A stretch of DNA of 64,000 nt from Veillonella seminalis (GCF_003992065.1 NZ_RQUZ01000005.1:1-64000), one strand, 5' to 3'. Shown: positions 28,770-37,907, counted from the first letter of the stretch. Translations and numbers: made by a program. The notes: a model not told the origin generated them from the letters alone.

Positions 28770-29303
28770 ATGAGTTTGCACAGAGAAAAACAAGTATCAT
28801 CGGAAATGAAATTTGATGGTCGCTTGATTAAAGTAACTTTTGACGTAGCCGATGTAAACGGCAAGGAAGCCTGGCGTGAAGTCGTGCACCATCCCGGTGC
28901 GAGTGCGATTGTAGTTATCGACGATAAAGGATGTATCGTTATGGAACGTCAGTTTCGCTACGCTTTAGACCGCGGTTTATTGGAAATTCCGGCCGGTAAA
29001 TTGGATGGTGCCGAAGATCCTTTGCACTGTGCCAAACGCGAATTGGAAGAAGAAACAGGCTATAAAGCATCGGAATGGATTCCTTTGGGGACCATTGCTA
29101 CAAGTCCCGGTTTCTGTAATGAATTGATTCATCTTTATGTAGCTAAAGGTCTCAGCAAAGGTGAAACCAACTGGGATGATGATGAATATGTGGAACTCGA
29201 ATACTATACCTTTGAAGAGTTGATGGACGCTATCCGTAAGGAAGAAATCAAAGATGCCAAAACATTGGCAGCATTGGCATTGGCAATGCCGTATTTGAAA
29301 TAG
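28770..29303 (+). CDS. nudF: NUDIX hydrolase, ADP-ribose pyrophosphatase type
   Basis: 177 residues. The Nudix box GX5EX7REUXEEXGU starts near residue 75 (GKLDGAEDP then CAKRELEEETGYKA). The N-terminal layout with VVHHPGASAIVVID and VRQ-like MERQFRYALD matches ADP-ribose pyrophosphatases (NudF/YqkG). It hydrolyses ADP-ribose to AMP and ribose-5-P. ATAGGAGAA precedes the ATG. It lies next to deoB, which also feeds pentose-phosphate salvage. Confidence 0.88.
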   Translation: MSLHREKQVSSEMKFDGRLIKVTFDVADVNGKEAWREVVHHPGASAIVVIDDKGCIVMERQFRYALDRGLLEIPAGKLDGAEDPLHCAKRELEEETGYKASEWIPLGTIATSPGFCNELIHLYVAKGLSKGETNWDDDEYVELEYYTFEELMDAIRKEEIKDAKTLAALALAMPYLK

Positions 29304-29344
29304 GAGTTCTGTTTCAATCTCAATTGAGAGAATAGAGGCGTATT

Positions 29345-30520
29345 ATGTTTAAACGAGTTATATTATTAGTCATGGACAGTGTAGGTATCGGTCATGCGAC
29401 AGATGCGGCTGCCTTTGGCGATGAAGGCGCTAATACAGTCGGACATATTGAATCGGCCGGCGGAACTTTGCGTTGTCCTAATTTAAAACGGTTGGGGCTT
29501 GCCAATATTGCGGATATTAAAGGGGATGACGAACCGGTAACCGGCTTATATGGGCGTCTCCATGAAATCAGCCGGGGTAAAGATACTACGAGCGGTCATT
29601 GGGAGCTTCTCGGTCATCCTGTAGATGTGCCGTTTCCCACATTTTATGACGGTTTTCCAAAAGAAGTGATGGATGCCTTTACCCGTGAAACAGGCTATGG
29701 TTATTTAGGTAATGAAGTGGCATCCGGTACGGAAATTATTGAACGTTTGGGCGAAGAACATATGAAAACGGGTAAACCGATTGTATATACTTCGGCTGAT
29801 TCCGTATTCCAGATTGCCGCCCACGAAGATGTGATTCCGCTTGAAGAATTATATCGTATTTGTAAGATTACCCGTGAAAAAGTCTGTATCGGCGATTATT
29901 ATGTAGGCCGCATCATTGCCCGACCTTTTGTGGGCGAATTAGGGCATTTTAAACGGACAGCCAATCGCCATGATTACAGTCGTATGCCTGAAAAAACTTT
30001 GTATTGGGAAATTTTACAGCAACATAATTTGCAAACTATCGGTGTGGGTAAAATCGGTGATATTTATGCTCGTGTCGGTATCAGTGAATCCTATCCGACT
30101 AAGTCGAACAGTCACGGTATGAACGAGGCAGCAAGGCTTATGGGAGGCACCTTTAAAGAAGGACTCATGATGATTAACCTTGTTGAATTTGACAGTATGT
30201 ACGGTCATCGCCGTAATGTGCCGGGTTATAAACGTGCTTTGGAAGATTTCGACTATCAGCTTGGCGGTTTCTTGGATTTATTGACCAATGATGATTTATT
30301 GCTAATTACGGCAGACCATGGTAACGATCCGACTTGGACAGGTACGGATCATACTCGGGAACTCGTACCGTTATTGGGGTATTGGCAAGGCTTAAATAAG
30401 TCGGTAGCTTTGGGCAATCGTGATACTTTTGCCGATGTGGGGCAAACTATACTGGATAATTTCGGCTTTAAAGGCGATGTAGGCACAAGTTTCTTAGAAA
30501 TATTAAAGGAGAATAGATAA
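29345..30520 (+). CDS. deoB: Phosphopentomutase
   Basis: A 391-residue alkaline-phosphatase-superfamily enzyme. LVMDSVGIGHATDAAAFGDE (metal-binding Asp), GKDTTSGHWE (phospho-Thr region), and ITADHGNDPTWTGTDHTRE (metal His/Asp). It interconverts (deoxy)ribose 1- and 5-phosphates in nucleoside salvage. AGAGGCG precedes the ATG. A 12-bp palindrome TCTCAATTGAGA sits in the gap before it (29318-29329). Its stop overlaps the next start by one base. Confidence 0.95.
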   Translation: MFKRVILLVMDSVGIGHATDAAAFGDEGANTVGHIESAGGTLRCPNLKRLGLANIADIKGDDEPVTGLYGRLHEISRGKDTTSGHWELLGHPVDVPFPTFYDGFPKEVMDAFTRETGYGYLGNEVASGTEIIERLGEEHMKTGKPIVYTSADSVFQIAAHEDVIPLEELYRICKITREKVCIGDYYVGRIIARPFVGELGHFKRTANRHDYSRMPEKTLYWEILQQHNLQTIGVGKIGDIYARVGISESYPTKSNSHGMNEAARLMGGTFKEGLMMINLVEFDSMYGHRRNVPGYKRALEDFDYQLGGFLDLLTNDDLLLITADHGNDPTWTGTDHTRELVPLLGYWQGLNKSVALGNRDTFADVGQTILDNFGFKGDVGTSFLEILKENR

Positions 30521-30822
30521 TGAGTTGTACACATGCAAAACGTCCGGTTCCAACGGATCCGGTTGAAAAAGCCCGTTATTATTGGGCTAAAAGACAGACT
30601 GCCGTGGCGCAGGAACAAGGGATGGGCAGTGATGAAATCCATGCCTTATTTAAATACATCATGGAAATGGATATCGATGCGATAGAAAAATCCGGCACGG
30701 AAGAAACCTACGAAACCTTTCGTCGCGCAATCGGTCAGGCTACGACTGCTTTGGATGAAGGAAAGCCGGTGGCCGTAGCATTGAATTTATTCCGCACTAT
30801 CATGCATGGAGATCTTAAATAG
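30520..30822 (+). CDS. Small helical protein of unknown function
   Basis: 100 residues, soluble, mostly helical in character, with no recognised motif. It starts on the last base of the deoB stop (TAATG) and has AAGGAGAA upstream in the deoB end, so it is translated with deoB. Its stop codon lies inside the outer arm of the inverted repeat at 30821-31049. Confidence 0.7.
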   Translation: MSCTHAKRPVPTDPVEKARYYWAKRQTAVAQEQGMGSDEIHALFKYIMEMDIDAIEKSGTEETYETFRRAIGQATTALDEGKPVAVALNLFRTIMHGDLK

Positions 30823-31049
30823 AAACGAAGAGCCCACTCTATAGGCGAAGACTATTTCAAATATAAGCTGTTAAAACTATCTCAAAAGTAAAAAAATTTC
30901 TCCCCATCGCAGGCTTGGTTTTGCATTCGCAAAAAGACCCTACGATTGGGGAGAATTTTTTTGACTTTATAACGCTAGTATAAACTACGGTTGCAGCTTT
31001 ACTCTTTGAGATAGTTTTTCTCTGCTAAAGAGTGTGGCGCTTCGTTTCT
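30821..31049. repeat. 229-bp nested inverted repeat / bidirectional terminator
   Basis: Three pairs of arms nest around a centre near 30925. Outer: 30821-30841 with 31028-31049. Middle: 30873-30892 with 30998-31018. Inner: 30891-30913 with 30939-30962. The inner pair (core TCTCCCC/GGGGAGA) is A-rich on the left and T-rich on the right, so it should terminate transcription from both sides. It lies between convergent genes (deoB unit and rpsT). The outer and middle arms are more than a terminator needs, and may mark a MITE-like insertion. Confidence 0.75.
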
Positions 31050-31074
31050 AATGAGGGGGAGGAGAGTTTTTAGA

Positions 31075-31111
31075 CATAAAAAAAGCGCCGTAACTAGGTT
31101 ACAACGCTTTT
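31075..31111 (-). terminator. rpsT terminator
   Basis: On the minus strand AAAAGCG/CGCTTTT plus GTAAC/GTTAC form a stem followed by a T7 run, just after the rpsT stop. Confidence 0.85.
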
Positions 31112-31121
31112 AAGCCTTAGA

Positions 31122-31382
31122 TTAAAGGGCGTTTACTTTAGCCGTTAAGTTAGATTTCTTGCGGGCTGCTGTGTTTTTATGAAGAACGCCTTTGGAGGCC
31201 GCTTTATCAATTACGCTAGTAGCTTGAACAAGTGCTTTTTTAGCATCTTCTACTGCGCCTGCTTCTACAGCTTCAACCGTTTTGCGTGTAGCTGTACGAA
31301 TTTGAGATTTCACAGCGGAGTTTTTCGCACGACGTTCAGCGTCCGTTTTTACGCTTCTAATACTGGATTTGATATTTGGCAA
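31122..31382 (-). CDS. rpsT: 30S ribosomal protein S20
   Basis: 86 residues. PNIKSSIRSVKTDAERRAKN and LHKNTAARKKSNLTAKVNAL are the S20 ends. The start is TTG at 31382: a near-perfect AAGGAGGTGAC lies 4 nt upstream, and the frame before it does not look like S20. S20 binds the 5' domain of 16S rRNA. It is monocistronic, with its own promoter and terminator, and transcribed away from polA. Confidence 0.95.
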   Translation of the reverse strand: MPNIKSSIRSVKTDAERRAKNSAVKSQIRTATRKTVEAVEAGAVEDAKKALVQATSVIDKAASKGVLHKNTAARKKSNLTAKVNAL

Positions 31383-31422
31383 TTGAGTCACCTCCTTATG
31401 ATTACAATAATATACCTGAATA

Positions 31423-31451
31423 ATTATAGCATAGTGCGTATTGTTGTGCAA
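31423..31451 (-). promoter_or_regulatory. rpsT promoter
   Basis: On the minus strand TTGCAC, a 17-bp spacer, then TATAAT. Confidence 0.8.
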
Positions 31452-31474
31452 TACCTTATAAAGATTAGTTTTGA

Positions 31475-31503
31475 CTTATATTTATGATATAATAGGTTCA
31501 GAC
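31475..31503 (+). promoter_or_regulatory. Possible polA promoter
   Basis: TTAGTT, a 17-bp spacer, then TATAAT. The -35 box is weak; a TTGACT lies six bases further in but is too close to the -10. Confidence 0.35.
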
Positions 31504-31578
31504 ATATTAAACAGTAGTTTAGGCTATATATTATAGCATAAAATATGAAATTCGTAATGGATGGTAAAGAGGTGTTTT

Positions 31579-34221
31579 ATGAAAAAGTTAATGATCATAG
31601 ATGGCAGCAGTTTGTTGTACCGTGCTTTTTTTGCGTTACCGCCGCTCAGCAATGCCCTTGGTGTGCCCACTAATGCAGTGTACGGTTTTTTGACGATGCT
31701 TGTTAAATTATATAATGATCTTCAGCCTGATTATGTGGCAGTTGCTTTTGATAAAGGTAAAGAAACATTCCGTACTGAATTGTATGCCGATTATAAAGGT
31801 AATCGCCCGAATGCACCGGATGATTTACGCCCTCAGTTCGGTCTTATTCGCGAAGTGTTGGAGGCTCTCGGTATTACCGTAATCGAAGAAGAAGGTTACG
31901 AAGGGGACGATATTATCGGCTCTTTAAGTAAAAAACTGGGCAACAAAGATACGGCCGTTTATATCATTACCGGTGATCGAGACAGCTTACAGCTCGTTGA
32001 TGAACACAGTACAGTGTATTTAACGAAAAAAGGTATCAGTGATATGCTTGAAGTCCGCCCGGACAATATGGCGGACGAATACGGTTACGGCCCTGAACAG
32101 GTTATTGATATGAAGGCCCTCATGGGTGATAGCTCGGATAATATTCCGGGCGTACCGGGCGTTGGTGAAAAAACGGCGCTCAAGTTACTTAATGAATACG
32201 GAACTTTGGAAGGTGTATACGATAATATTGACTCCATTAAAGGTAAATTAAAAGAAAAATTGGTCGATAATAAAGACTTGGCCTTTTTGTCACGCACATT
32301 GGCAACCATTAAAACCGATATGGACTTAGATTATAAAGCAACGGATTTTGTAACATCGGCTCATGAAACGGAAATTGTGCCGCTTTTTGATCGTTTAGGC
32401 TTTCACAGTGTAACGCCGCGACTCATTAAGGCTATGGGGATTACGGCACCGACACCGGTGGACAGTGATTCATTATTTGCCGATTTTGCCGAGTCACCGA
32501 CAGCAGCTAAATTAGAAATAGCCGGTGTAGAAGCTGTTACACCTGCTTTCTATAAAAATAAAGATTTAGGTATCGTTGTAAGAGCCGGTGGAGCTCATCC
32601 GTTCCGTACTATTGATGAGTTGTTTGTAGCTAACGGTGAAACTGTGGTTCGCTTGGATGGCGGTCATGCTAATGTTGATGAATTATTGCCGTCAATGCTG
32701 AATGAAGCTGCGACGATTGCTACAGAAGACAGTAAGCTTTTATTGGAAGTTACCGGCCGGGACAAACCGGGTGATATGCCATTATTTACGGCTAACGGGG
32801 AACCTAGAATTTGGGATTTAACTTTGATGGCGTATTTGGCTGATCCTACCCGTACAAATTACGGTATATCTTATTTAAGTGAACGCTTTAGCGCCCCGTC
32901 GGTACCGGCAACCGGTGATGCTCATGAATTTGCCACTACGGCTCAAGCCTTGATTACTATGCAAGCGACGGCTCAAGAGGTACTCAAGGACAACGGCCTT
33001 TGGGATTTGTATAAAACGATTGAATTGCCGCTTGTTCATACCTTGCTGGTTATGGAAAAGAACGGTATTTATATTGATAAAGCGGCTTTAGAAAAAACAC
33101 AGACTCGCTTCCGGGCTGAAGCTGATGAATTGCGCGATGCCATTTATGAAGCAGCCGGTGAAGAGTTTAATATCAACTCGCCGAAACAGTTAGGCGTTAT
33201 TCTCTTTGAAAAATTAAATTTACCTGTTTTGAAAAAAACGAAAACAGGTTATTCGACTAATGCGGAAGTATTGGATATGCTTCGTAACGATCATCCGATT
33301 ATTGAACTCATTTTGAAATATCGCACGGTAGTAAAATTGATTTCCACATATTTGGAAGGATTAAAACCGTTAATTGATGGAAAAACAGATCGTATTCACA
33401 GTACGTTCAATCAAATGGTAACGGCAACGGGCCGACTCAGCAGTTCCGATCCGAACCTTCAGAATATTCCGGTTCGCACCGAAAAAGGTCGTGAGATCAG
33501 GGCTTTATTCCTACCGGGTGAAGGGTATGACACTTTGGTGAGTGCCGACTATTCGCAAATTGAACTTCGTATTTTGGCTCACTTATCGGAAGACCCGGCT
33601 CTTATTAAAGCCTTTATGGACGGCGAAGATATTCACCGCTTTACGGCCGCTGAAGTGCTCGGTAAATCTATTGAAGATGTTACGCCAACTGAACGTTCTC
33701 ATGCTAAAGCCGTTAACTTCGGCATCATTTACGGCATCAGTGATTTCGGCTTATCCCGTGATTTAGGCATTACACGGGGCGAAGCAAAAGATTATATTGA
33801 ATTATATTTCCATCGTTATCCTAAAGTTAAAGAATATATGGATAATATGGTGGCGGAAGCTCACGAAACCGGTATGGTTCGCACTATGTTCGGTCGTGTT
33901 CGTTCGTTGCCGGATATTAACAGTCGCAATTTTAATCGTCGTTCTTTTGCGGAACGTACGGCTATGAATACACCGATTCAGGGCAGTGCGGCGGATATTA
34001 TCAAATTAGCCATGAATCAGGTAGAACAGCGCTTGGAAGCAGACGGCTTTAAGTCACGCCTCTTATTGCAGGTGCATGACGAATTGGTGTTGGAAGTTGT
34101 CAAAGAAGAAGAAGCTTCGGTTATGAAATTGTTGGCAGATATTATGGACAGTGTCGTAGAATTAAAGGTACCGCTTATTGTTGATGTACATAGTGCTACG
34201 AATTGGGCTGATGTAAAATAA
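31579..34221 (+). CDS. polA: DNA polymerase I
   Basis: About 880 residues. The N-terminal 5'-3' exonuclease (about 1-290; IIDGSSLLYRAFFALPP, DGDDSSDN-type Asp cluster, GVPGVGEKTA) is followed by a 3'-5' exonuclease-like domain (about 300-465) that lacks the DxE motif. It is thus probably inactive, as in Bacillus. The polymerase domain follows (about 480-880): SADYSQIELRILAHLS, HAKAVNFGIIYG and LQVHDELVLEV. It acts in repair and Okazaki-fragment maturation. GAGGTG lies before ATG 31579; an earlier ATG at 31561 lies before that site. Confidence 0.96.
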   Translation: MKKLMIIDGSSLLYRAFFALPPLSNALGVPTNAVYGFLTMLVKLYNDLQPDYVAVAFDKGKETFRTELYADYKGNRPNAPDDLRPQFGLIREVLEALGITVIEEEGYEGDDIIGSLSKKLGNKDTAVYIITGDRDSLQLVDEHSTVYLTKKGISDMLEVRPDNMADEYGYGPEQVIDMKALMGDSSDNIPGVPGVGEKTALKLLNEYGTLEGVYDNIDSIKGKLKEKLVDNKDLAFLSRTLATIKTDMDLDYKATDFVTSAHETEIVPLFDRLGFHSVTPRLIKAMGITAPTPVDSDSLFADFAESPTAAKLEIAGVEAVTPAFYKNKDLGIVVRAGGAHPFRTIDELFVANGETVVRLDGGHANVDELLPSMLNEAATIATEDSKLLLEVTGRDKPGDMPLFTANGEPRIWDLTLMAYLADPTRTNYGISYLSERFSAPSVPATGDAHEFATTAQALITMQATAQEVLKDNGLWDLYKTIELPLVHTLLVMEKNGIYIDKAALEKTQTRFRAEADELRDAIYEAAGEEFNINSPKQLGVILFEKLNLPVLKKTKTGYSTNAEVLDMLRNDHPIIELILKYRTVVKLISTYLEGLKPLIDGKTDRIHSTFNQMVTATGRLSSSDPNLQNIPVRTEKGREIRALFLPGEGYDTLVSADYSQIELRILAHLSEDPALIKAFMDGEDIHRFTAAEVLGKSIEDVTPTERSHAKAVNFGIIYGISDFGLSRDLGITRGEAKDYIELYFHRYPKVKEYMDNMVAEAHETGMVRTMFGRVRSLPDINSRNFNRRSFAERTAMNTPIQGSAADIIKLAMNQVEQRLEADGFKSRLLLQVHDELVLEVVKEEEASVMKLLADIMDSVVELKVPLIVDVHSATNWADVK

Positions 34222-34298
34222 TAGCCAATTCTAACAAAATCGGAGCCAAATCATGTGCTTAAACGTTTATATAGTATAGAAGTTAAGAGGTGACATGC

Positions 34299-35123
34299 AT
34301 GCCGGAATTACCGGAAGTGGAATTGATAAAAGAATATATCCATGAACAGGCGGCCGGCAAAACTGTTGCTTCGGTTGACTCTTTATTGCCGCGTATGTGG
34401 CGTAATTGTCCGGCAGATGTGGCGGAAACGCTGATTACCGGACAGACTATCGAAGCAGTAAAGCGGCGCGGTAAGTATTTAATCATTACCTGGCAAAATT
34501 CAACATTACAGCTGATTATTCATTTGAAGCTGACAGGGCGATTAATTTATCGGGCAAGCGATGAAGTAGAGCGCTTTGACCGTATTCTGTTCCATTTTAC
34601 GGACGGTACCATGCTGTCATACGGTGATGTTCGTACTCTTGGTGCTTTATATGTTTTTGAATCGCCCAAGGCTATTGATTTAAAAGCATATCTTAATATG
34701 GGGGTAGAACCGTTGAGTCATGCGTTTACAAGTGGTAAACTATATGAGTTGACACGCCGGAGCGGCATGCCCATAAAACCGTTTTTATTAAGTCAGAAAT
34801 ATGTGGCGGGTATCGGCAATATTTACGCCGATGAAGCTTTGTTTTTGGCTCATATTATGCCAACGAGACCGGCTGATTCATTGACTGAAGCAGAGACGAA
34901 AGCCTTACACCGTACGCTGCGTAAAGTATTGCGTGAAAGTTTGGCCAATGGTGGCACGAGTTTCCGTGATTATAAAAACGGAGCCGGCGGCAAAGGGCAG
35001 AACCAAGACCATTTATTGGTATACGGTCGTGGCGGTAAACCCTGTGTTCGCTGTAAACAGACATTGCAGGATATGACCTTGCGAGGCAGACATACCGTGT
35101 TTTGCGGTCATTGCCAACATTAA
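34299..35123 (+). CDS. mutM: Formamidopyrimidine-DNA glycosylase
   Basis: 274 residues. The start must expose the catalytic proline right after Met: PELPEVE follows ATG 34299, with AGAGGTGA 5 nt upstream; a GTG at 34290 would bury it. HLKLTGRLIY holds the beta-elimination Lys. YKNGAGGKGQNQ and the C-terminal zinc finger (CVRC ... CGHC) are present. It excises 8-oxoguanine and formamidopyrimidines. polA-mutM-coaE is a classic Firmicute order. Confidence 0.95.
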   Translation: MPELPEVELIKEYIHEQAAGKTVASVDSLLPRMWRNCPADVAETLITGQTIEAVKRRGKYLIITWQNSTLQLIIHLKLTGRLIYRASDEVERFDRILFHFTDGTMLSYGDVRTLGALYVFESPKAIDLKAYLNMGVEPLSHAFTSGKLYELTRRSGMPIKPFLLSQKYVAGIGNIYADEALFLAHIMPTRPADSLTEAETKALHRTLRKVLRESLANGGTSFRDYKNGAGGKGQNQDHLLVYGRGGKPCVRCKQTLQDMTLRGRHTVFCGHCQH

Positions 35124-35258
35124 GATTTGTAACACTGACTTATTTTTTTCAGATTGACGTCCAGTCGACTGAATTCTTTTATGAACATTAGCGTTAAGTA
35201 TACTTAACTTAACTTTAATTTACATTGAGAGTTTTATTTCATATTATCGGGAGTAACG

Positions 35259-35873
35259 ATGTATAAGATTGGTTTAACCGGGGGGATTGCGTCCGGTAAA
35301 AGCACAGTGTCCAATTGGCTTCGGGATAAAGGAGCACCCATTATTGATGCGGATATAGTAGCCCGTGAAGTTGTAGAGCCGGGGACACCGGGTCTGGCGG
35401 CTTTGGCTGCTGAATTCGGCGATGAAATTATTACGCAGGAAGGAATACTTGATCGTCCTAAATTAGGCAGTATAATTTTTAACGATGAAGCCAAACGTAA
35501 ACGGACGAATGAGATTCTACACAGTTACATTAAACAGCGTATTGATGAATTGGCTCATAATTTTGCCGATGAAGGCTATAAGGCGGTTATTTATGATATT
35601 CCTTTGCTGATTGAAACCGGTTGGCATAAGGAAATGGACGAAGTGTGGCTGGTCGCTATTGAAGAATCGGTGCAGACGATCCGTTTGTGTGAACGTAACG
35701 GCTATACCGTGGAAGAAGCGAAAGCCCGTATTGCCAGTCAAATGCCGTTGACAGAGAAGCGGAAGCACAGTCAGGTTGTGATTGATAATAATGGAACTTT
35801 GGCTGATTTGGAGACGCAGTTAAATCATCTTTGGCAGGCAAAGGGACATGTATTTACTAAGGAGGATGTATGA
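35259..35873 (+). CDS. coaE: Dephospho-CoA kinase
   Basis: 204 residues. P-loop GGIASGKST at residue 8, IDADIVAREVVEPG, and the lid RIASQMPLTEKRKHSQVVI. It catalyses the last step of coenzyme A synthesis. It overlaps the lytic transglycosylase by 4 nt (ATGA). The 135-nt gap after mutM shows no terminator. Confidence 0.94.
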   Translation: MYKIGLTGGIASGKSTVSNWLRDKGAPIIDADIVAREVVEPGTPGLAALAAEFGDEIITQEGILDRPKLGSIIFNDEAKRKRTNEILHSYIKQRIDELAHNFADEGYKAVIYDIPLLIETGWHKEMDEVWLVAIEESVQTIRLCERNGYTVEEAKARIASQMPLTEKRKHSQVVIDNNGTLADLETQLNHLWQAKGHVFTKEDV

Positions 35874-36442
35874 AGGGATCTACATTCTTAGCATGGTGTA
35901 TGATTATTTTGGGGTGGTATTATTTTGCCGTAGGTGAACCGTACTTAGCCCGTACCTATGCGTATCCTTTAGAACATAGCGCTACCGTATACGCAGCGGC
36001 TCAAGCAAATAAAGTGCCTTACTCCTTGGTAGCCGGTGTTATTTTGGCGGAAAGCAAATTCAATGAACATGCGGAATCGGCGCCGGGAGCTTTGGGGCTG
36101 ATGCAACTCATGCCGGAAACGGCGCATTGGATTGCGGAACAAATGAATGAGCCTAAGCTGACCGATAATGATATAAAAGAACCGGACACAAATATTAAAT
36201 TGGGTACCTGGTATTTGGCGTATTTATTGAATGAATTTAAGGGTAATAAAGTGTTGGCCTTAGCCGCTTATAATGCGGGACGCGGTCATGTGGAAGAATG
36301 GATGACGCAATACGGTTGGGGCGATGATTTCGACAATATTGAAGATATCCCGTTTGCCGAGACTCGTGAATATGTGACGGCTGTTTTAAAAAATCAAGAA
36401 AAATATGAATCGCTGTATGCCGGGGATGCCGCACAACAATAG
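35870..36442 (+). CDS. Membrane-anchored lytic transglycosylase (SLT domain)
   Basis: 190 residues. An N-terminal hydrophobic segment (about 5-22) is a signal anchor. The SLT domain (about 45-180) has the catalytic Glu in ILAESKFNE, then GALGLMQLMPETA and ALAAYNAGRGHVEEW. It cleaves the glycan strands of peptidoglycan, giving 1,6-anhydroMurNAc ends, probably at the periplasmic side. AAGGAGGA lies upstream within the coaE end, so it is translated with coaE. Confidence 0.92.
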   Translation: MKGSTFLAWCMIILGWYYFAVGEPYLARTYAYPLEHSATVYAAAQANKVPYSLVAGVILAESKFNEHAESAPGALGLMQLMPETAHWIAEQMNEPKLTDNDIKEPDTNIKLGTWYLAYLLNEFKGNKVLALAAYNAGRGHVEEWMTQYGWGDDFDNIEDIPFAETREYVTAVLKNQEKYESLYAGDAAQQ

Positions 36443-36556
36443 CGTTGAGATTGATATTGTTCTGTAATGATTGCAAGCGAATAATGATAACAATCGCTGA
36501 TAACGGTGTAAGATACAGATATAACCTGTATAGGGAATAGAGAAAGGATAATTCAG

Positions 36557-37216
36557 ATGGCAGATGTAATTGCAGAATGTAAAGAACGTACCTATGATTT
36601 TTCATGGCTACCGGCTACACTGGGTGACTTTAAGCTTGTGATTGATACCACCGCCGATGGTTTGTATTATCGCTTTTTTCATTATGAAAATGAATTGGGG
36701 TGGCGCTGGGAAGCTTTATATGATGAAGAAGTTAATGACTATACCGTACATGTAGTTATGCCGCTTTTTTCGTTTACGGATATTAACTTTATCCGTAATT
36801 CATGGGAAGAGTTTGAATCAATTCTTAAAGATAGAGCTGTGAAAGGCCTGACAGACCGTTTAATTGAAGCACATAATATGTTTTCTTATGCGTACAAAGA
36901 AAAAGGTTTGGTTGATTGGTCGTATGAAGAATTTTTACCGGCAAAAATCGGAAACTTTGTGCGTGATATAACGCCGAGTAATGCGGTTTGCATGATTAAC
37001 GGATCTTACATTATTGCGGAATATCGGTTGATGGACGATACATCGGGGCTGTTGCTTTTCTACAATGTACTTCGTAATGAGTTTTTCGTAGAACTTCGTC
37101 GTCATAACTATCCGGAGATAAACCATGACCTCGATGCTAAGGATCTTCGGGAATTGGAAAGTAAGCTCGAAACTGAATTGACAAGAGTGCTTGAGGACCT
37201 GCAAAATCGTTTATAG
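36557..37216 (+). CDS. Acidic cytoplasmic protein of unknown function
   Basis: 219 residues, acidic, rich in Tyr, Phe and Trp, with no signal or membrane segment and no motif I recognise. The N-terminal half (VIDTTADGLYYRFFHYENEL) looks like alternating beta strands and the C-terminal 40 residues like an amphipathic helix. AGAAAGGA lies upstream. It sits between the coaE-transglycosylase pair and the rimP promoter, so may be co-transcribed with coaE. Confidence 0.65.
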   Translation: MADVIAECKERTYDFSWLPATLGDFKLVIDTTADGLYYRFFHYENELGWRWEALYDEEVNDYTVHVVMPLFSFTDINFIRNSWEEFESILKDRAVKGLTDRLIEAHNMFSYAYKEKGLVDWSYEEFLPAKIGNFVRDITPSNAVCMINGSYIIAEYRLMDDTSGLLLFYNVLRNEFFVELRRHNYPEINHDLDAKDLRELESKLETELTRVLEDLQNRL

Positions 37217-37219
37217 TAT

Positions 37220-37248
37220 TTGTGTTTTGCCAGTGTTCATGATATAAT
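37220..37248 (+). promoter_or_regulatory. Promoter for rimP-nusA-infB operon
   Basis: TTGTGT, a 17-bp spacer, then a perfect TATAAT. It leaves a leader of about 150 nt. Confidence 0.6.
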
Positions 37249-37275
37249 ATATGTGATTCGAAATAAGCTTTTTTA

Positions 37276-37301
37276 AAAGAGTGGGCCTTGGCTCACTCTT
37301 T
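37276..37301 (+). other. Leader hairpin before rimP
   Basis: A 12-bp stem AAAGAGTGGGCC/GGCTCACTCTTT (one G-U pair) with almost no loop, about 20 nt into the likely transcript. No T-run follows, so it may be a pause or stability element. Confidence 0.5.
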
Positions 37302-37408
37302 ACTTTATAGTAAAACACTATGCAAGCGTAAAAAAACAGGCAGGGGCTTGGCGGATACGGTGCTCGTAATATTACAAGTGTTACATCAAAATGAAGGAGG
37401 CGATAACC

Positions 37409-37867
37409 ATGAAAAGAGAAGCCGTGGAAGAATTTGTGTCCTCAGTGGTAGAAGGTATTTTAGAGGGGACAGAGATGGAACTGGTGGATGTGGAGTATGT
37501 GCGCGAACGTGATTGGTATTTGCGTGTATACCTGGATAAGCCGGGCGGAGTCGATCTTGATGATTGTCAGATTGTCAGCGAGAAGCTGAGCGAAGTGTTG
37601 GATGCTGAAGATCCTATTAAAGAAAATTATTTATTGGAAGTTTCTTCGCCGGGACTGGATCGTGTTTTGAAAAAAGATAAAGACTTTGTTCGCTATCAAG
37701 GCGCCGATGTTGATGTACAGTTGTTTAAACCGGTAGACGGTAAAAAACAATTTACCGGTGCATTGGGCGAGTTTACCGACACGACGATTACCATTCAAGT
37801 GGATGAAACACCGCTTGTGTTGGAACGGAGCGCTATTGCTCAGATTCGTTTGCATTTTGAATTTTAA
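37409..37867 (+). CDS. rimP: Ribosome maturation factor RimP
   Basis: 152 residues. MELVDVEYVRERDWYLRVYL and DDCQIVSEKLSEVLD, then LEVSSPGLDR, are the RimP core. It helps 30S assembly. ATG 37409 has AAGGAGGCG about 8 nt upstream; the ATG at 37391 precedes that site. It is the first gene of the nusA operon. Confidence 0.94.
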   Translation: MKREAVEEFVSSVVEGILEGTEMELVDVEYVRERDWYLRVYLDKPGGVDLDDCQIVSEKLSEVLDAEDPIKENYLLEVSSPGLDRVLKKDKDFVRYQGADVDVQLFKPVDGKKQFTGALGEFTDTTITIQVDETPLVLERSAIAQIRLHFEF

Positions 37868-37907
37868 AAAATAAAAATAAAACAGAAAAATATTGGAGGA
37901 ATAATAA

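Noticed and set aside
29318-29329. 12-bp palindrome TCTCAATTGAGA between nudF and deoB
   Set aside because: Short and AT-rich; could be an operator but too weak to call without conservation.
31579-34221. Proofreading function of DNA polymerase I
   Set aside because: The middle domain is present but the DxE and other metal-binding residues of the 3'-5' exonuclease are not visible, as in many Firmicutes.
36480-36530. Fur-box-like AATAATGATAACAATCG before the gene at 36557
   Set aside because: Only a partial match to the 19-bp Fur consensus, and no iron-related gene nearby.
37288-37512. 74-codon frame before and overlapping rimP
   Set aside because: It overlaps the leader and rimP in another frame and shows no protein-like pattern.
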